From: Prevotellaceae bacterium
GTDB taxonomy: Bacteria > Bacteroidota > Bacteroidia > Bacteroidales > Bacteroidaceae
Direction: 5' to 3'
NCBI GenBank assembly: GCA_905371275.1
Contig: CAJPLH010000023.1
Span: forward strand, 1-17,544
DNA length: 17,544 bases
The notes under the pieces are model-generated. The model did no database searches and was not told the origin of the DNA. It saw only the letters and a program-made list of their open reading frames with translations. The position numbers and the translations under genes were made by a program. Below are positions 6,556 to 15,197 of this stretch, piece after piece; positions within the stretch are counted from its first letter, which is position 1; every line of letters starts with the position of its first letter.

Positions 6556-8790
6556 ATGAGGTTTCTTGTCGCCGTAATCGCTTTACTTTTTCCTCTCTTT
6601 TCCAGTGCGACAAAGTTGACAGACTATGTGCATCCATGGGTGGGGTCGTCCAATTTTGGGACGACTAACCCTGGTGCTGTATGTCCTAACGGAATGATGA
6701 GCGTTTCTCCGTTCAACGTCACTGGCTCGGACAAAAATAAATGGGACAAAGACAGCCGATGGTGGTCTACTCCCTACACTTCCGACAACTGTTGGTTCAC
6801 GGGTTTTTCTCACGTCAATCTTAGTGGAGTGGGGTGTCCAGAGTTGGGAACCATTCTGACGATGCCCACTTCAGGAGAACTTTTGACAGACTATAAGTTG
6901 TATGGGAGCGAATATACGAGCGAGACGGCAACACCGGGCTATTATGCCTTGAAACTTTCAAAATATGACATCTTGGCCGAGGTGGCGGCAACGATGCGCA
7001 CTTCCATAGAGCGTTATACATTTCGTAAGGGAAAGGCGCATATCATTGTCAATCTCGGACAAGGACTCACGAACGAATCGGGTGGTTTCATCCGAAAGAT
7101 TAGCGATACAGAAATTGAAGGGATGAGATTGTGTGGTGGCTTTTGTTATCATTCTCAATCTGTTTTCCCACAGTATTTTGTGATTCGCGTGAGCAAGAAA
7201 CCGCAAGTTGCTGGTTTTTGGAAGAAGCAACCCAACATGACGGCCGAAGCAGAATGGGACGAATATGCAGGAAAGTATAAGGTCTATACTGACTATGCGC
7301 GCGAAATGGCTGGGGATGACCTTGGTTATCGTTTCACCTTCGACGCAGAGGATGGAGAACAGATTTGCGTGCAGATGGGTGTTTCGTTTGTAAGCTGTGA
7401 AAATGCGCGTCAAAATCTAGAAGCGGAGCAGCCCGCATGCAACTTTGATAAAGTTCGTACTGAGGCGCATCGCCAATGGGAAGATGCGCTTGAAAGGGTG
7501 AAAGTGAGCGGTGGAAGCGAGGAACAGAAAGAAATCTTCTACACTGCACTCTATCACGCGCTCTTGCATCCTAATGTGCTCAATGATGTGAATGGAGAAT
7601 ATCCTTTGATGCAAGGAGGACAAAATGCTGCACAAAATGGTATTGAAGTGGTGAAAACTGGCATCGGTAAAGTGGCAAAAGGTCACAATCGGTATACGGT
7701 GTTCTCACTTTGGGATACGAGTCGCAATCTGCACCAACTGCTCACTTTGGTTTATCCAGAGAAACAAATCGATATGGTACGCAGTATGGTGGATATGTAT
7801 AAAGAATGGGGATGGATGCCTAAATGGGAATTGTATGGTCGCGAAACCTTTACAATGGAAGGCGATCCCGCAATTCCTGTGATAGCAGATACCTATTTGA
7901 AGGGACTTACTGACTTTGACATCAAGTCGGCTTATCAGGCTTGTCTTAAATCGGCAAATACTGTGGGGAAAGACAACAAGATTCGCCCTGATGTAGATCC
8001 TTATATTGAGAAAGGCTACATCCCTCTAGGCTATTTTGCACAAGACTTTTCGGGAGATAATTCCGTGTCTCACGCTTTGGAATATTATGTGGCTGACAAC
8101 GCATTGGCATTGTTGTCGGATAAGTTGGCAGAAGAAACAACAAACAATGAAGAAAAGGCTGCTTATAGGAAGTATGCGAAGGAATATAGAAAACGCTCCA
8201 AAGGTTGGAGACATTATTATAGTAAAGAATCAGGTACTTTGCGTCCGTTGAACAGCAACGGCACATTTCTTTCTCCTTTCAATCCCAAAGAAGGAGCAGA
8301 TTTCTCAAATACTCCTGGATTTCACGAAGGAAGTGCTTGGAACTATACATTCTATGTGCCGCACGACATAGAAGGTCTGGCAAAGGCTATGGGTGGTAGT
8401 AAAGCCTTTGTGGCTAAACTGCAGAAAGTGTTTGATGAAGGACTTTATGATCCTGCAAATGAACCCGATATAGCTTATCCTTTCCTCTTTAGTCGATTTA
8501 AGGGGGAGGAATATAGAACAAAGAAAACGGTGGAGACTTTGTTGAAAAAGTATTATTCTACGCGAGCCAACGGCATACCCGGGAACGATGATACAGGAGC
8601 AATGTCTGCATGGGCAGTGTTTAGTATGATGGGAATGTATCCCGATTGTCCTGGTGAACCGCAATACACGCTTTTCCCTCCTGTTTTTGACAGTGTTGAA
8701 ATCAATGGGAAATACGTGATTCGTAAGGAACAGGAAATTAAGAAACACCGAATTACACATCAAGAATTTGTCAGAGATTATGCAAAATAA
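6556..8790 (+). CDS. GH92 alpha-mannosidase, exported (first of two)
   Basis: GH92 enzymes are calcium-dependent inverting exo-alpha-mannosidases that trim N-glycans and yeast mannan. The 744-residue protein starts with a cleavable-type signal peptide (MRFLVAVIALLFPLFSSA, probable cut near 18) and is expected in the periplasm. Family motifs are present: VHPWVGSSNFG near the N-terminus, GFSHVNLSGVG, the EGSAWNYTF motif with the likely catalytic acid Glu591, and GNDDTGAMSAW (676-686) with the acidic base pair. The C-terminus is shorter than in its neighbour: after FDSVEING it passes almost directly to a short ITHQEF segment and stops, lacking about 40 residues of the final beta-sandwich. The stop overlaps the start region of the next GH92 gene. 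Linkage specificity cannot be read from the sequence. Confidence 0.95.
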   Translation: MRFLVAVIALLFPLFSSATKLTDYVHPWVGSSNFGTTNPGAVCPNGMMSVSPFNVTGSDKNKWDKDSRWWSTPYTSDNCWFTGFSHVNLSGVGCPELGTILTMPTSGELLTDYKLYGSEYTSETATPGYYALKLSKYDILAEVAATMRTSIERYTFRKGKAHIIVNLGQGLTNESGGFIRKISDTEIEGMRLCGGFCYHSQSVFPQYFVIRVSKKPQVAGFWKKQPNMTAEAEWDEYAGKYKVYTDYAREMAGDDLGYRFTFDAEDGEQICVQMGVSFVSCENARQNLEAEQPACNFDKVRTEAHRQWEDALERVKVSGGSEEQKEIFYTALYHALLHPNVLNDVNGEYPLMQGGQNAAQNGIEVVKTGIGKVAKGHNRYTVFSLWDTSRNLHQLLTLVYPEKQIDMVRSMVDMYKEWGWMPKWELYGRETFTMEGDPAIPVIADTYLKGLTDFDIKSAYQACLKSANTVGKDNKIRPDVDPYIEKGYIPLGYFAQDFSGDNSVSHALEYYVADNALALLSDKLAEETTNNEEKAAYRKYAKEYRKRSKGWRHYYSKESGTLRPLNSNGTFLSPFNPKEGADFSNTPGFHEGSAWNYTFYVPHDIEGLAKAMGGSKAFVAKLQKVFDEGLYDPANEPDIAYPFLFSRFKGEEYRTKKTVETLLKKYYSTRANGIPGNDDTGAMSAWAVFSMMGMYPDCPGEPQYTLFPPVFDSVEINGKYVIRKEQEIKKHRITHQEFVRDYAK

Positions 8791-11026
8791 CCGAGGATTT
8801 AGTTTCAAAGAAGTGATGAGAGGCTTCCGCACGTTGGCTCTGTTGTCGGCTTTGTCGTGCAGTGTTTTGTCGTGTGTCAATGCAAAGATGGACACTTACG
8901 CCAAACACGTAGATACGCGCATTGGTACTGGAGGACATGGTCACGTTTTTGTTGGAGCAAATGTTCCTTTTGGTATGGTTCAATTGGGACCTACTAGTGT
9001 GCCACAAGAATGGGACTGGACGTCTGGATACCATGCATCAGACAGCACGGTGATAGGATTTTCTCATACGCATTTAAGTGGTACAGGTATCGGCGACCTG
9101 TTTGATATCACCGTTATGCCGGTAGTTGGGAAGTCCGTGTATGAAAGAGGTACAGTGGACAAACCCGAAAGCGGACTTTGGTCGTATGCCGATCGCTCGA
9201 AAGAAGTTTCCATCCCAGGATATTATAGTGTTCCTCTCACGCGCTACGGGATTTTAGCAGAACTCACCGCAACGGACAGAGTGGGGCTTCATCGATATAC
9301 TTTTCCAAAATCGGATGAGGCGGCAATTGTGCTCGACCTCGAGAATGGAGGATGCTGGGATAAAGCCGAAGATACTCACGTAGAAGTCGTAGACGATCAT
9401 AGCATACGTGGTTGGCGTCACTCTAAAGGCTGGGCGAAGGCGCAGAAAGTCTTTTTCTATGCCGAATTTTCTAAACCCTTTACAAAGAGTGAGAATATGT
9501 TCATCCAAAAAGATGGACAGACAAGATATGCCCGCTTCCCCTTCCACACCGAACAAGGTGAACAAGTGTTGATGAAGGTGGGTATCTCTGCGGTAAGTAT
9601 GGAGGGGGCAAAGAAAGCTGTGGAAAAGGAACAACCCGCTTGGGAGTTTGAAAAGACGAAAAAGCAGGCTTGGGAACGCTGGAACAAAGAACTGGCTAAA
9701 ATTAAGATCGAAACTTCTGACACACCTTCTCAAAAAATCTTCTACACTGCACTCTATCACACGATGATTGCTCCTTCGCTCTTCTCTGATGTTGATGGAT
9801 CCTATCGTGGAGCTGATGGCAAGGTCTACAATAAGTCTCACAATGTCTACACGACAATGTCGCTTTGGGACACCTATCGCGCTGCTATGCCTTTATATTA
9901 CATCATTCATCCGTCAAAGCGTGCGGATATGGTGAACACGATGCTCGATATTTACGATGAACAAGGAAAATTACCTGTGTGGCATCTCATGGGCAACGAG
10001 ACAGATTGTATGGTGGGTAATCCAGGTGTGATTGCCGTGGCTGAGGCTATCGTCAAAGGCATTGATGGCTTTGACAAAGAGAGAGCCTACAAAGCCTGTA
10101 AAGCTTCTGTGATGCTTGACGAGCGCGGACAAGATTTGCGCAAGAAATATGGATATATTCCTTGTGACTTGTATCAAGAAGCCTGTGCCAACGATATGGA
10201 ATACGCTATTGCCGATGCAGCCGTAGCCAATGCGGCTCGCGTGCTAGGTCATCACGAAGACGAACAATTCTTCAGAAATCGCAGTTATAGTTGGAGAAAG
10301 TTTTTTGACAAAGAAACTCAGTTTGTGAGAGGTCGCACTGCTGATGGCGGTTGGCGCACACCTTTCAATCCGTTCTTTTCGGAACATAGAGCTAATGACT
10401 ATTGTGAGGGTAATGCTTGGCAATACACATGGCTCGCTCCCCACGATTTGAAAGGTCTGATAGAAGCGTTTGGAGGAAGAGAGAAGATGATCGAGCGTTT
10501 GGATTCCCTCTTCAAAGCTCCCACAGATCTCGGAGAAGGAGCTTCTCCCGATATGTCTGGTATGATAGGACAATATGTTCATGGCAACGAACCAAGTCAC
10601 CACATTGTCTATCTCTACACCATGTCTGGTAATCCAGGAAAGACGGCAGACAAAGTGCGTGAGATATTGGAAAGTCAATATAGAGCAAAGCCCGATGGAC
10701 TTTCCGGTAATGAGGATGTGGGACAGATGTCGGCATGGTACATCTTGTCTTCGATGGGTTTCTATAATGTAGAACCCGCTTCCACCAAGTATTGGTTTGG
10801 TAGTCCACTCTTTGACAAAGTTTCGATTGTGGTGAGCAAAGACGGAAAGAAAAAATTTGACATTACCACCGTCAATAACAGCAAAGAGAACAAGTACATC
10901 CAAAAAATCACGCTGGATGGTCAAGTGTGGAAAAAGCCTTACATAGAATATAATGACATCGTGAAAGGAGGAAAACTCACTTTCTATATGGGAGCAAAAC
11001 CCATTGTGTGGTATAATCCTGAGTAG
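8780..11026 (+). CDS. GH92 alpha-mannosidase, probable lipoprotein (second of two)
   Basis: This is a second GH92 exo-alpha-mannosidase, clearly divergent from the first rather than a recent duplicate. Three starts are possible: TTG 8768, ATG 8780 (given here) and ATG 8816. ATG 8816 gives the most typical signal peptide, MRGFRTLALLSALSCSVLSC, in which LSC resembles a lipoprotein cleavage site, so surface or periplasmic anchoring is likely. Motifs include GFSHTHLSGTGIGDL, EGNAWQYTW with the probable catalytic acid Glu543, and GNEDVGQMSAWY with the acidic pair 645-646 (numbering from 8780). The C-terminal beta-sandwich is complete, ending in KGGKLTFYMG. With the 8780 start it overlaps the upstream gene by 11 bases. 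It most resembles the alpha-1,2/1,3-mannosidase type of GH92, by inference. Confidence 0.95.
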   Translation: MQNNRGFSFKEVMRGFRTLALLSALSCSVLSCVNAKMDTYAKHVDTRIGTGGHGHVFVGANVPFGMVQLGPTSVPQEWDWTSGYHASDSTVIGFSHTHLSGTGIGDLFDITVMPVVGKSVYERGTVDKPESGLWSYADRSKEVSIPGYYSVPLTRYGILAELTATDRVGLHRYTFPKSDEAAIVLDLENGGCWDKAEDTHVEVVDDHSIRGWRHSKGWAKAQKVFFYAEFSKPFTKSENMFIQKDGQTRYARFPFHTEQGEQVLMKVGISAVSMEGAKKAVEKEQPAWEFEKTKKQAWERWNKELAKIKIETSDTPSQKIFYTALYHTMIAPSLFSDVDGSYRGADGKVYNKSHNVYTTMSLWDTYRAAMPLYYIIHPSKRADMVNTMLDIYDEQGKLPVWHLMGNETDCMVGNPGVIAVAEAIVKGIDGFDKERAYKACKASVMLDERGQDLRKKYGYIPCDLYQEACANDMEYAIADAAVANAARVLGHHEDEQFFRNRSYSWRKFFDKETQFVRGRTADGGWRTPFNPFFSEHRANDYCEGNAWQYTWLAPHDLKGLIEAFGGREKMIERLDSLFKAPTDLGEGASPDMSGMIGQYVHGNEPSHHIVYLYTMSGNPGKTADKVREILESQYRAKPDGLSGNEDVGQMSAWYILSSMGFYNVEPASTKYWFGSPLFDKVSIVVSKDGKKKFDITTVNNSKENKYIQKITLDGQVWKKPYIEYNDIVKGGKLTFYMGAKPIVWYNPE

Positions 11027-11072
11027 ATAGTTAGATTCTGAACAGATTTGGGGTAAACAGCCTTCGACGCTA

Positions 11073-11096
11073 AGAATGAAGTAATAACTTCATTCT
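11073..11096 (+). other. Perfect 10-bp hairpin between GH92 and kinase genes
   Basis: AGAATGAAGT (11073-11082) and ACTTCATTCT (11087-11096) form an uninterrupted 10-bp stem with an AATA loop, 47 bases after the GH92 stop and 41 bases before the kinase start. No T-run follows, so it is not a standard terminator. It could be an RNA processing or stability element, or an operator. No -7 promoter element was seen between it and the kinase. Confidence 0.65.
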
Positions 11097-11137
11097 CCTT
11101 CCCGAATTAAACAAAGAACAACGATAAACATCAAAGT

Positions 11138-12250
11138 ATGAATATATATGAAGATAATCGTACTGTGCTGACTTTGGATGCAGGCGGTACAAATATGGTG
11201 TTCGGAGCAATGAAAGGCGGTAAACCCACCTCTTTCTCAGTAACATTACCTTCCAATGCCGACAATTTAGACAAATGTCTAAACACGATGGTCGAAGGTT
11301 TCAACCGTGTGATCGAAACACTCTCTGAAAAACCGCTTGCTATCAGTTTCGCCTTCCCTGGCCCTGCTGATTATCCCAATGGTATTATTGGAGGATTCCT
11401 TCCCAATTTTCCCTCCTTCCGCGACGGTGTGGCACTTGGTCCTTTCTTGCAAAACAAGTTTGGTATCCCTGTTTTTATCAACAATGATGGAGATCTCTAT
11501 GCCTATGGCGAAGCACTCGGAGGTGTGTTGCCAGAGGTCAATGCCAAGATTGCCGCGCAAGGTGGAAAGAAGCACTATAAGAATCTCATTGGTTACACCT
11601 TCGGCACAGGTCTCGGCATAGGTTGTGTCATTGGTGGCAAACTAAACATCGGAGATAACTCCTGCGTAGAAACTTTCTGCTTGCCCCATCCCGACAATCG
11701 CGACGTCATCATAGAAGATGGCGCAGCCATTCGCGCAGTGAAGCGAGTCTATGGAGAGTTGTCTGGCGACCTCCACCACGGTTTAGAACCCAAAGACATT
11801 GCCGCCATTGCTCACGGAGCAAAAGAGGGCAATCAAGAAGCAGCCATCAAGGCGTTTGAGAAAATGGGAGAAGTGGCAGGAGAAGCCATTCGAGTAGCCG
11901 TTACGCTCATGGATGGACTTGTCGTTATTGGTGGAGGCATCATGGGAAGTCATGACTTGCTGATGCCTAGCATCCTCAAAACCTTGCGTGGTAAGATTCA
12001 CACACTCGCTGGTGACGAACTCGATCGCGTGTTGATGAAAGTATATAACCTCGACGATGATGCCGAGTTTGAAGCCTTCGTCAAAGGTGAGGCTCGTGAA
12101 ATCAAAATTTATGGCTCAGAAGAAACTGTGGTCTATGATCCACAAAAGCGCATTGGAATTATGCGTTCAAAGATTGGAGCTTCTGCTGCTATCTCACTCG
12201 GCGCTTATACCTTTGCACTTTCTAAACTAGATGAGCTATCAAATAACTAA
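11138..12250 (+). CDS. ROK-family sugar kinase (probable hexokinase/mannokinase)
   Basis: ROK kinases phosphorylate hexoses such as glucose, mannose or N-acetylglucosamine with ATP in the cytoplasm. The 370-residue protein has the phosphate-binding motif DAGGTN (14-19), FAFPGPADYPNG (71-82), the sugar-binding and catalytic NNDGDLYAYGE (115-125, catalytic base Asp117) and the second ATP motif FGTGLGIG (155-162). The usual ROK zinc-binding CxCGxxGCxE motif is absent; the corresponding region reads SCVETFCLPHPDN (175-187). This is also longer than most ROK kinases (about 300 residues). No helix-turn-helix is present, so it is an enzyme and not a repressor. It overlaps manA by one base (TAATG). 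In this operon it would phosphorylate mannose, or the GlcNAc or glucose released by GH130. Substrate is inferred. Confidence 0.87.
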   Translation: MNIYEDNRTVLTLDAGGTNMVFGAMKGGKPTSFSVTLPSNADNLDKCLNTMVEGFNRVIETLSEKPLAISFAFPGPADYPNGIIGGFLPNFPSFRDGVALGPFLQNKFGIPVFINNDGDLYAYGEALGGVLPEVNAKIAAQGGKKHYKNLIGYTFGTGLGIGCVIGGKLNIGDNSCVETFCLPHPDNRDVIIEDGAAIRAVKRVYGELSGDLHHGLEPKDIAAIAHGAKEGNQEAAIKAFEKMGEVAGEAIRVAVTLMDGLVVIGGGIMGSHDLLMPSILKTLRGKIHTLAGDELDRVLMKVYNLDDDAEFEAFVKGEAREIKIYGSEETVVYDPQKRIGIMRSKIGASAAISLGAYTFALSKLDELSNN

Positions 12251-13251
12251 TGAATATGTTGTATCCTATTAAGTTTAATCCCCTCTTGAAGTCTTTGGTT
12301 TGGGGTGGAGAAAAAATTGCACCATACAAAGGTATCAAGACAGACCAACGCAATGTTGGAGAAAGTTGGGAAATTTCAGGCGTGCCTGGTAATGAATCAA
12401 TCGTTGCAGAAGGAGGTCTTGCTGGAAAGACCATCGTAGAACTCCTCGAAGAATATAAAGAACAGATTGTAGGACGTCATGTTTACGACAACACAGGCAA
12501 TCAGTTCCCCTTGCTCATCAAGTTTATTGATGCAGCTTCCGATTTGAGCATCCAAGTGCATCCCGACGATGAACTCGCAGGTGTTCGCCACAATGGTTCC
12601 AAAGGCAAGACTGAAATGTGGTATGTCATCGAAGCCGACAAAGATGCTTACCTGCTTTCCGGGTTGTCCAAAACGATTACCCCCGAAGAATACGAAAAAA
12701 TGGTGGCAGATAACACCATTACTGACGTCATAGCTCGTCACAATGTCAAGAAAGGCGATGTCTTCTTCTTACCTGCGGGTCGCATTCATGCCATTTGTGG
12801 TGGATGTTTCATCGCTGAAATCCAACAGACTTCCGATATCACCTATCGCATCTACGACTACGGCCGTATGGGATTAGATGGTAAGCCTAGAGAGTTGCAC
12901 ACGGAACTGGCGAAAGATGCCATCGACTTCAAGGCATATTCAGACTATAGAACGGACTATGTGACGCGTAAGAACGAAAATACTCCTTTGGTTGAGTGCC
13001 AATACTTCACTACCTCTCTTTGGGATTTGCTGCAACCCTTCACCGAAGAATTAGCTGTGCGTGATTCCTTCACCATTTTGATTTGTACAGAAGGCGAAGG
13101 CACGGTGACTGTGGAAGGCGACAACATCGATTTACAACACAATACCGTCTCTTTGCGCCAAGGCGAAACGGTGCTTGTTCCTGCCTGCGCCACTCGTATG
13201 ACAGTGACTCCCTCAAGCAGCATCAAGGTGCTCACAAGTTACATCAAGTAG
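12250..13251 (+). CDS. manA: Mannose-6-phosphate isomerase, class I (ManA)
   Basis: ManA interconverts mannose-6-phosphate and fructose-6-phosphate, linking mannose use to glycolysis and, in reverse, to GDP-mannose synthesis. The 333-residue cupin protein is of the short type seen in Bacteroidetes and Firmicutes. Predicted zinc ligands are visible: Gln102 and His104 in IQVHPDDE, Glu122 in GKTEMWYV and His180 in PAGRIHAI. The active-site segment QQTSDITYRIYDYGR (192-206) is intact. The ATG at 12250 shares its A with the kinase stop codon, and a second in-frame ATG lies at 12256. It is the last gene of the mannoside locus and is followed by a strong terminator at 13349-13379. Confidence 0.96.
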   Translation: MNMLYPIKFNPLLKSLVWGGEKIAPYKGIKTDQRNVGESWEISGVPGNESIVAEGGLAGKTIVELLEEYKEQIVGRHVYDNTGNQFPLLIKFIDAASDLSIQVHPDDELAGVRHNGSKGKTEMWYVIEADKDAYLLSGLSKTITPEEYEKMVADNTITDVIARHNVKKGDVFFLPAGRIHAICGGCFIAEIQQTSDITYRIYDYGRMGLDGKPRELHTELAKDAIDFKAYSDYRTDYVTRKNENTPLVECQYFTTSLWDLLQPFTEELAVRDSFTILICTEGEGTVTVEGDNIDLQHNTVSLRQGETVLVPACATRMTVTPSSSIKVLTSYIK

Positions 13252-13343
13252 CTTCTATTCTCCATCCACCCTCTGTCCTTCTGGAAAAGTTGAGAACGGT
13301 TTGCGCCTTTACCTATCTTTCCACAGGATAGACCTCTATCAAC

Positions 13344-13386
13344 AAAATACCTCATTATGACTTGATGCCATAATGAGGTGTTTTTG
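13344..13386. terminator. Bidirectional terminator between manA and guaA
   Basis: ACCTCATTATG (13349-13359) and CATAATGAGGT (13369-13379) form a perfect 11-bp stem with a 9-nt loop. TTTTT follows on the plus strand (13381-13385), and AAAA precedes it (13344-13347), which becomes a T-run on the minus strand. It can therefore end both the manA transcript and the convergent guaA transcript. Confidence 0.85.
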
Positions 13387-13437
13387 TATTCTTCCTACTG
13401 TGGTGCAGAGGAAAAGGTAGGGTAGAGGTGGGGTTGG

Positions 13438-15048
13438 TTATTCCCACTCGATGGTTGAAGGTGGTTTTGAGGAAATGTCGTAGCAAACGCGGTTTACGCC
13501 ACGCACATTGTTGATGATTTCGTTGCTCACCTTGGCCAAAAAGTCGTAAGGGAGGTGACTCCAGTCGGCAGTCATTGCGTCAGTGGAGGTTACGGCGCGC
13601 AGTGCCACCGCCTGTTCGTAGGTGCGTTCGTCACCCATCACACCCACACTCTTCACGGGGAGAAGAATTACACCCGCTTGCCATACTTGGTCGTAGAGTG
13701 ATACCTCTATTTCGCCATGTTCAGGAGCATCGTTGGGCACACCAGCCGCGAGCACGCGACGTGCTGTGTCCACGTCCATCTTCACCTTGTATTCGCGCAG
13801 GCCACGGATGAAAATGTCGTCTGCATCTTGGTGGATGCGCACCTTCTCGGGCGGGATGTCGCCTAAGATGCGCACGGTAAGACCAGGACCAGGGAAGGGA
13901 TGACGATTGATGAGGTGCTCGGGCATACCCATTTGGCGACCCACACGGCGCACTTCGTCTTTGAACAACCATTGGAGAGGTTCGCAAATCTTGAGGTGCA
14001 TTTTTTGGGGAAGTCCTCCCACGTTGTGGTGACTCTTGATCACCTTACCCGTGATGTTGAGCGATTCGATGCGGTCGGGATAAATAGTGCCTTGTGCCAA
14101 CCACTTTGCGTCAGTGATTTTCATCGCTTCAGCGTTGAACACATCAATAAATCCAGCACCAATGATTTTACGCTTGCTTTCGGGCTCTTCCACACCAGCG
14201 AGTTCGTTGAAGAACTTTTCGCTAGCATCCACCCCAATCACGTTGAGACCGAGGCACTTGTAGTCTTCCATCACCGCGTTAAACTCATCTTTGCGGAGCA
14301 TACCATGATCCACAAAAATGCAAGTGAGGTTGCTACCGATGGCTTTGTTGAGCAACACAGCTGCCACGGAAGAATCCACACCACCAGAAAGCCCCAAAAT
14401 CACGCGGTCGTTGCCGAGTTGCGCTTTCAGTTCTGCCACAGTGCTATCAACGAACGACGCTGCACTCCAGTCTTGATGGCTACCGCAAATGTCTACCACA
14501 AAGTTGCGCAACAAAGTGCTACCTTGAAGCGAGTGGAACACCTCGGGGTGGAATTGTACACCCCAAAGTTTTTCGTTTTCAGCTTGATAAGCCGCATATT
14601 TCACTTGAGGAGTGGAAGCAATGCAACGGAAACCTTCGGGGATAGCCGTAATAGTGTCGCCGTGGCTCATCCACACTTGAGAGTTTTCGTGGAAACCACG
14701 GAAGAGAGGGTTCTCGTGTTCAAATGTGGTGAGATTAGCACGACCATATTCGCGAGTGTTGGCGGGTTCCACCTTTCCACCATAGATGTGCGACATATAT
14801 TGCGCACCATAGCAAATGCCCAAGATGGGAAGACGGCCGCGAATTTTAGAGAGGTCCACTTGGAAGGCTTCAGGGTCATAAACACTGAATGGAGAACCAG
14901 AAAGAATGACACCAATCACAGAAGGATCATCGTGCGGAAATTTGTTGTAAGGCAAAATTTCGCAGAAAGTGTCCATTTCGCGGACGCGACGCCCAATGAG
15001 TTGAGTGGTCTGCGAACCGAAGTCGAGGATAATAATTTTCTGTTGCAT
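13438..15048 (-). CDS. guaA: GMP synthase, glutamine-hydrolysing (GuaA)
   Basis: GuaA converts XMP to GMP using ATP and ammonia from glutamine. The 536-residue single-chain enzyme has an N-terminal class I glutamine amidotransferase domain with the triad Cys79 (GICYGAQ), His167 and Glu169 (VQFHPEV). The ATP-pyrophosphatase domain follows with the P-loop SGGVDSS (221-227). The C-terminal dimerisation domain begins around HPFPGPGL and ends in KPPSTIEWE, the conserved GMP synthase terminus. Length is close to the usual 510-530. It is convergent with manA, sharing a terminator, and lies 149 bases downstream of mscL, whose own terminator separates them. No TAnnTTTG element was found upstream. Guanine-responsive riboswitch features were not seen. 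Confidence 0.98.
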   Translation of the reverse strand: MQQKIIILDFGSQTTQLIGRRVREMDTFCEILPYNKFPHDDPSVIGVILSGSPFSVYDPEAFQVDLSKIRGRLPILGICYGAQYMSHIYGGKVEPANTREYGRANLTTFEHENPLFRGFHENSQVWMSHGDTITAIPEGFRCIASTPQVKYAAYQAENEKLWGVQFHPEVFHSLQGSTLLRNFVVDICGSHQDWSAASFVDSTVAELKAQLGNDRVILGLSGGVDSSVAAVLLNKAIGSNLTCIFVDHGMLRKDEFNAVMEDYKCLGLNVIGVDASEKFFNELAGVEEPESKRKIIGAGFIDVFNAEAMKITDAKWLAQGTIYPDRIESLNITGKVIKSHHNVGGLPQKMHLKICEPLQWLFKDEVRRVGRQMGMPEHLINRHPFPGPGLTVRILGDIPPEKVRIHQDADDIFIRGLREYKVKMDVDTARRVLAAGVPNDAPEHGEIEVSLYDQVWQAGVILLPVKSVGVMGDERTYEQAVALRAVTSTDAMTADWSHLPYDFLAKVSNEIINNVRGVNRVCYDISSKPPSTIEWE

Positions 15049-15150
15049 ATATAGAATTTAGAACGCTTTATGGGCAAATGCAGTACCTTCATTCGAGATA
15101 GAGTGGCACCACAAATAAGAGAGAAAACACAAGGAACGTGTAGCAATGAA

Positions 15151-15193
15151 AAAAGAGCAAGTGGCGCAAACGTCCGTGCGTCCGCGCCACTTG
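15151..15193 (-). terminator. Rho-independent terminator of mscL
   Basis: CAAGTGGCGC (15158-15167) and GCGCCACTTG (15184-15193) form a perfect GC-rich 10-bp stem. On the minus strand it is followed by CTCTTTTTTC. It begins 4 bases after the mscL stop codon and should separate mscL from guaA. Confidence 0.88.
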
Positions 15194-15197
15194 GGCT

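Noticed and set aside
6556..11026. Recent tandem duplication of the GH92 genes
   Set aside because: The two proteins share family motifs but differ widely elsewhere, with different export signals and C-termini, so they are old paralogues or separately acquired.
13416..13437. G-rich run as a G-quadruplex
   Set aside because: Only two-base G tracts are available for four runs, so a stable structure is doubtful; it may just be composition at the guaA end.
13900..15054. Plus-strand 384-codon frame opposite guaA
   Set aside because: It is the shadow of guaA, whose catalytic motifs are intact on the other strand.
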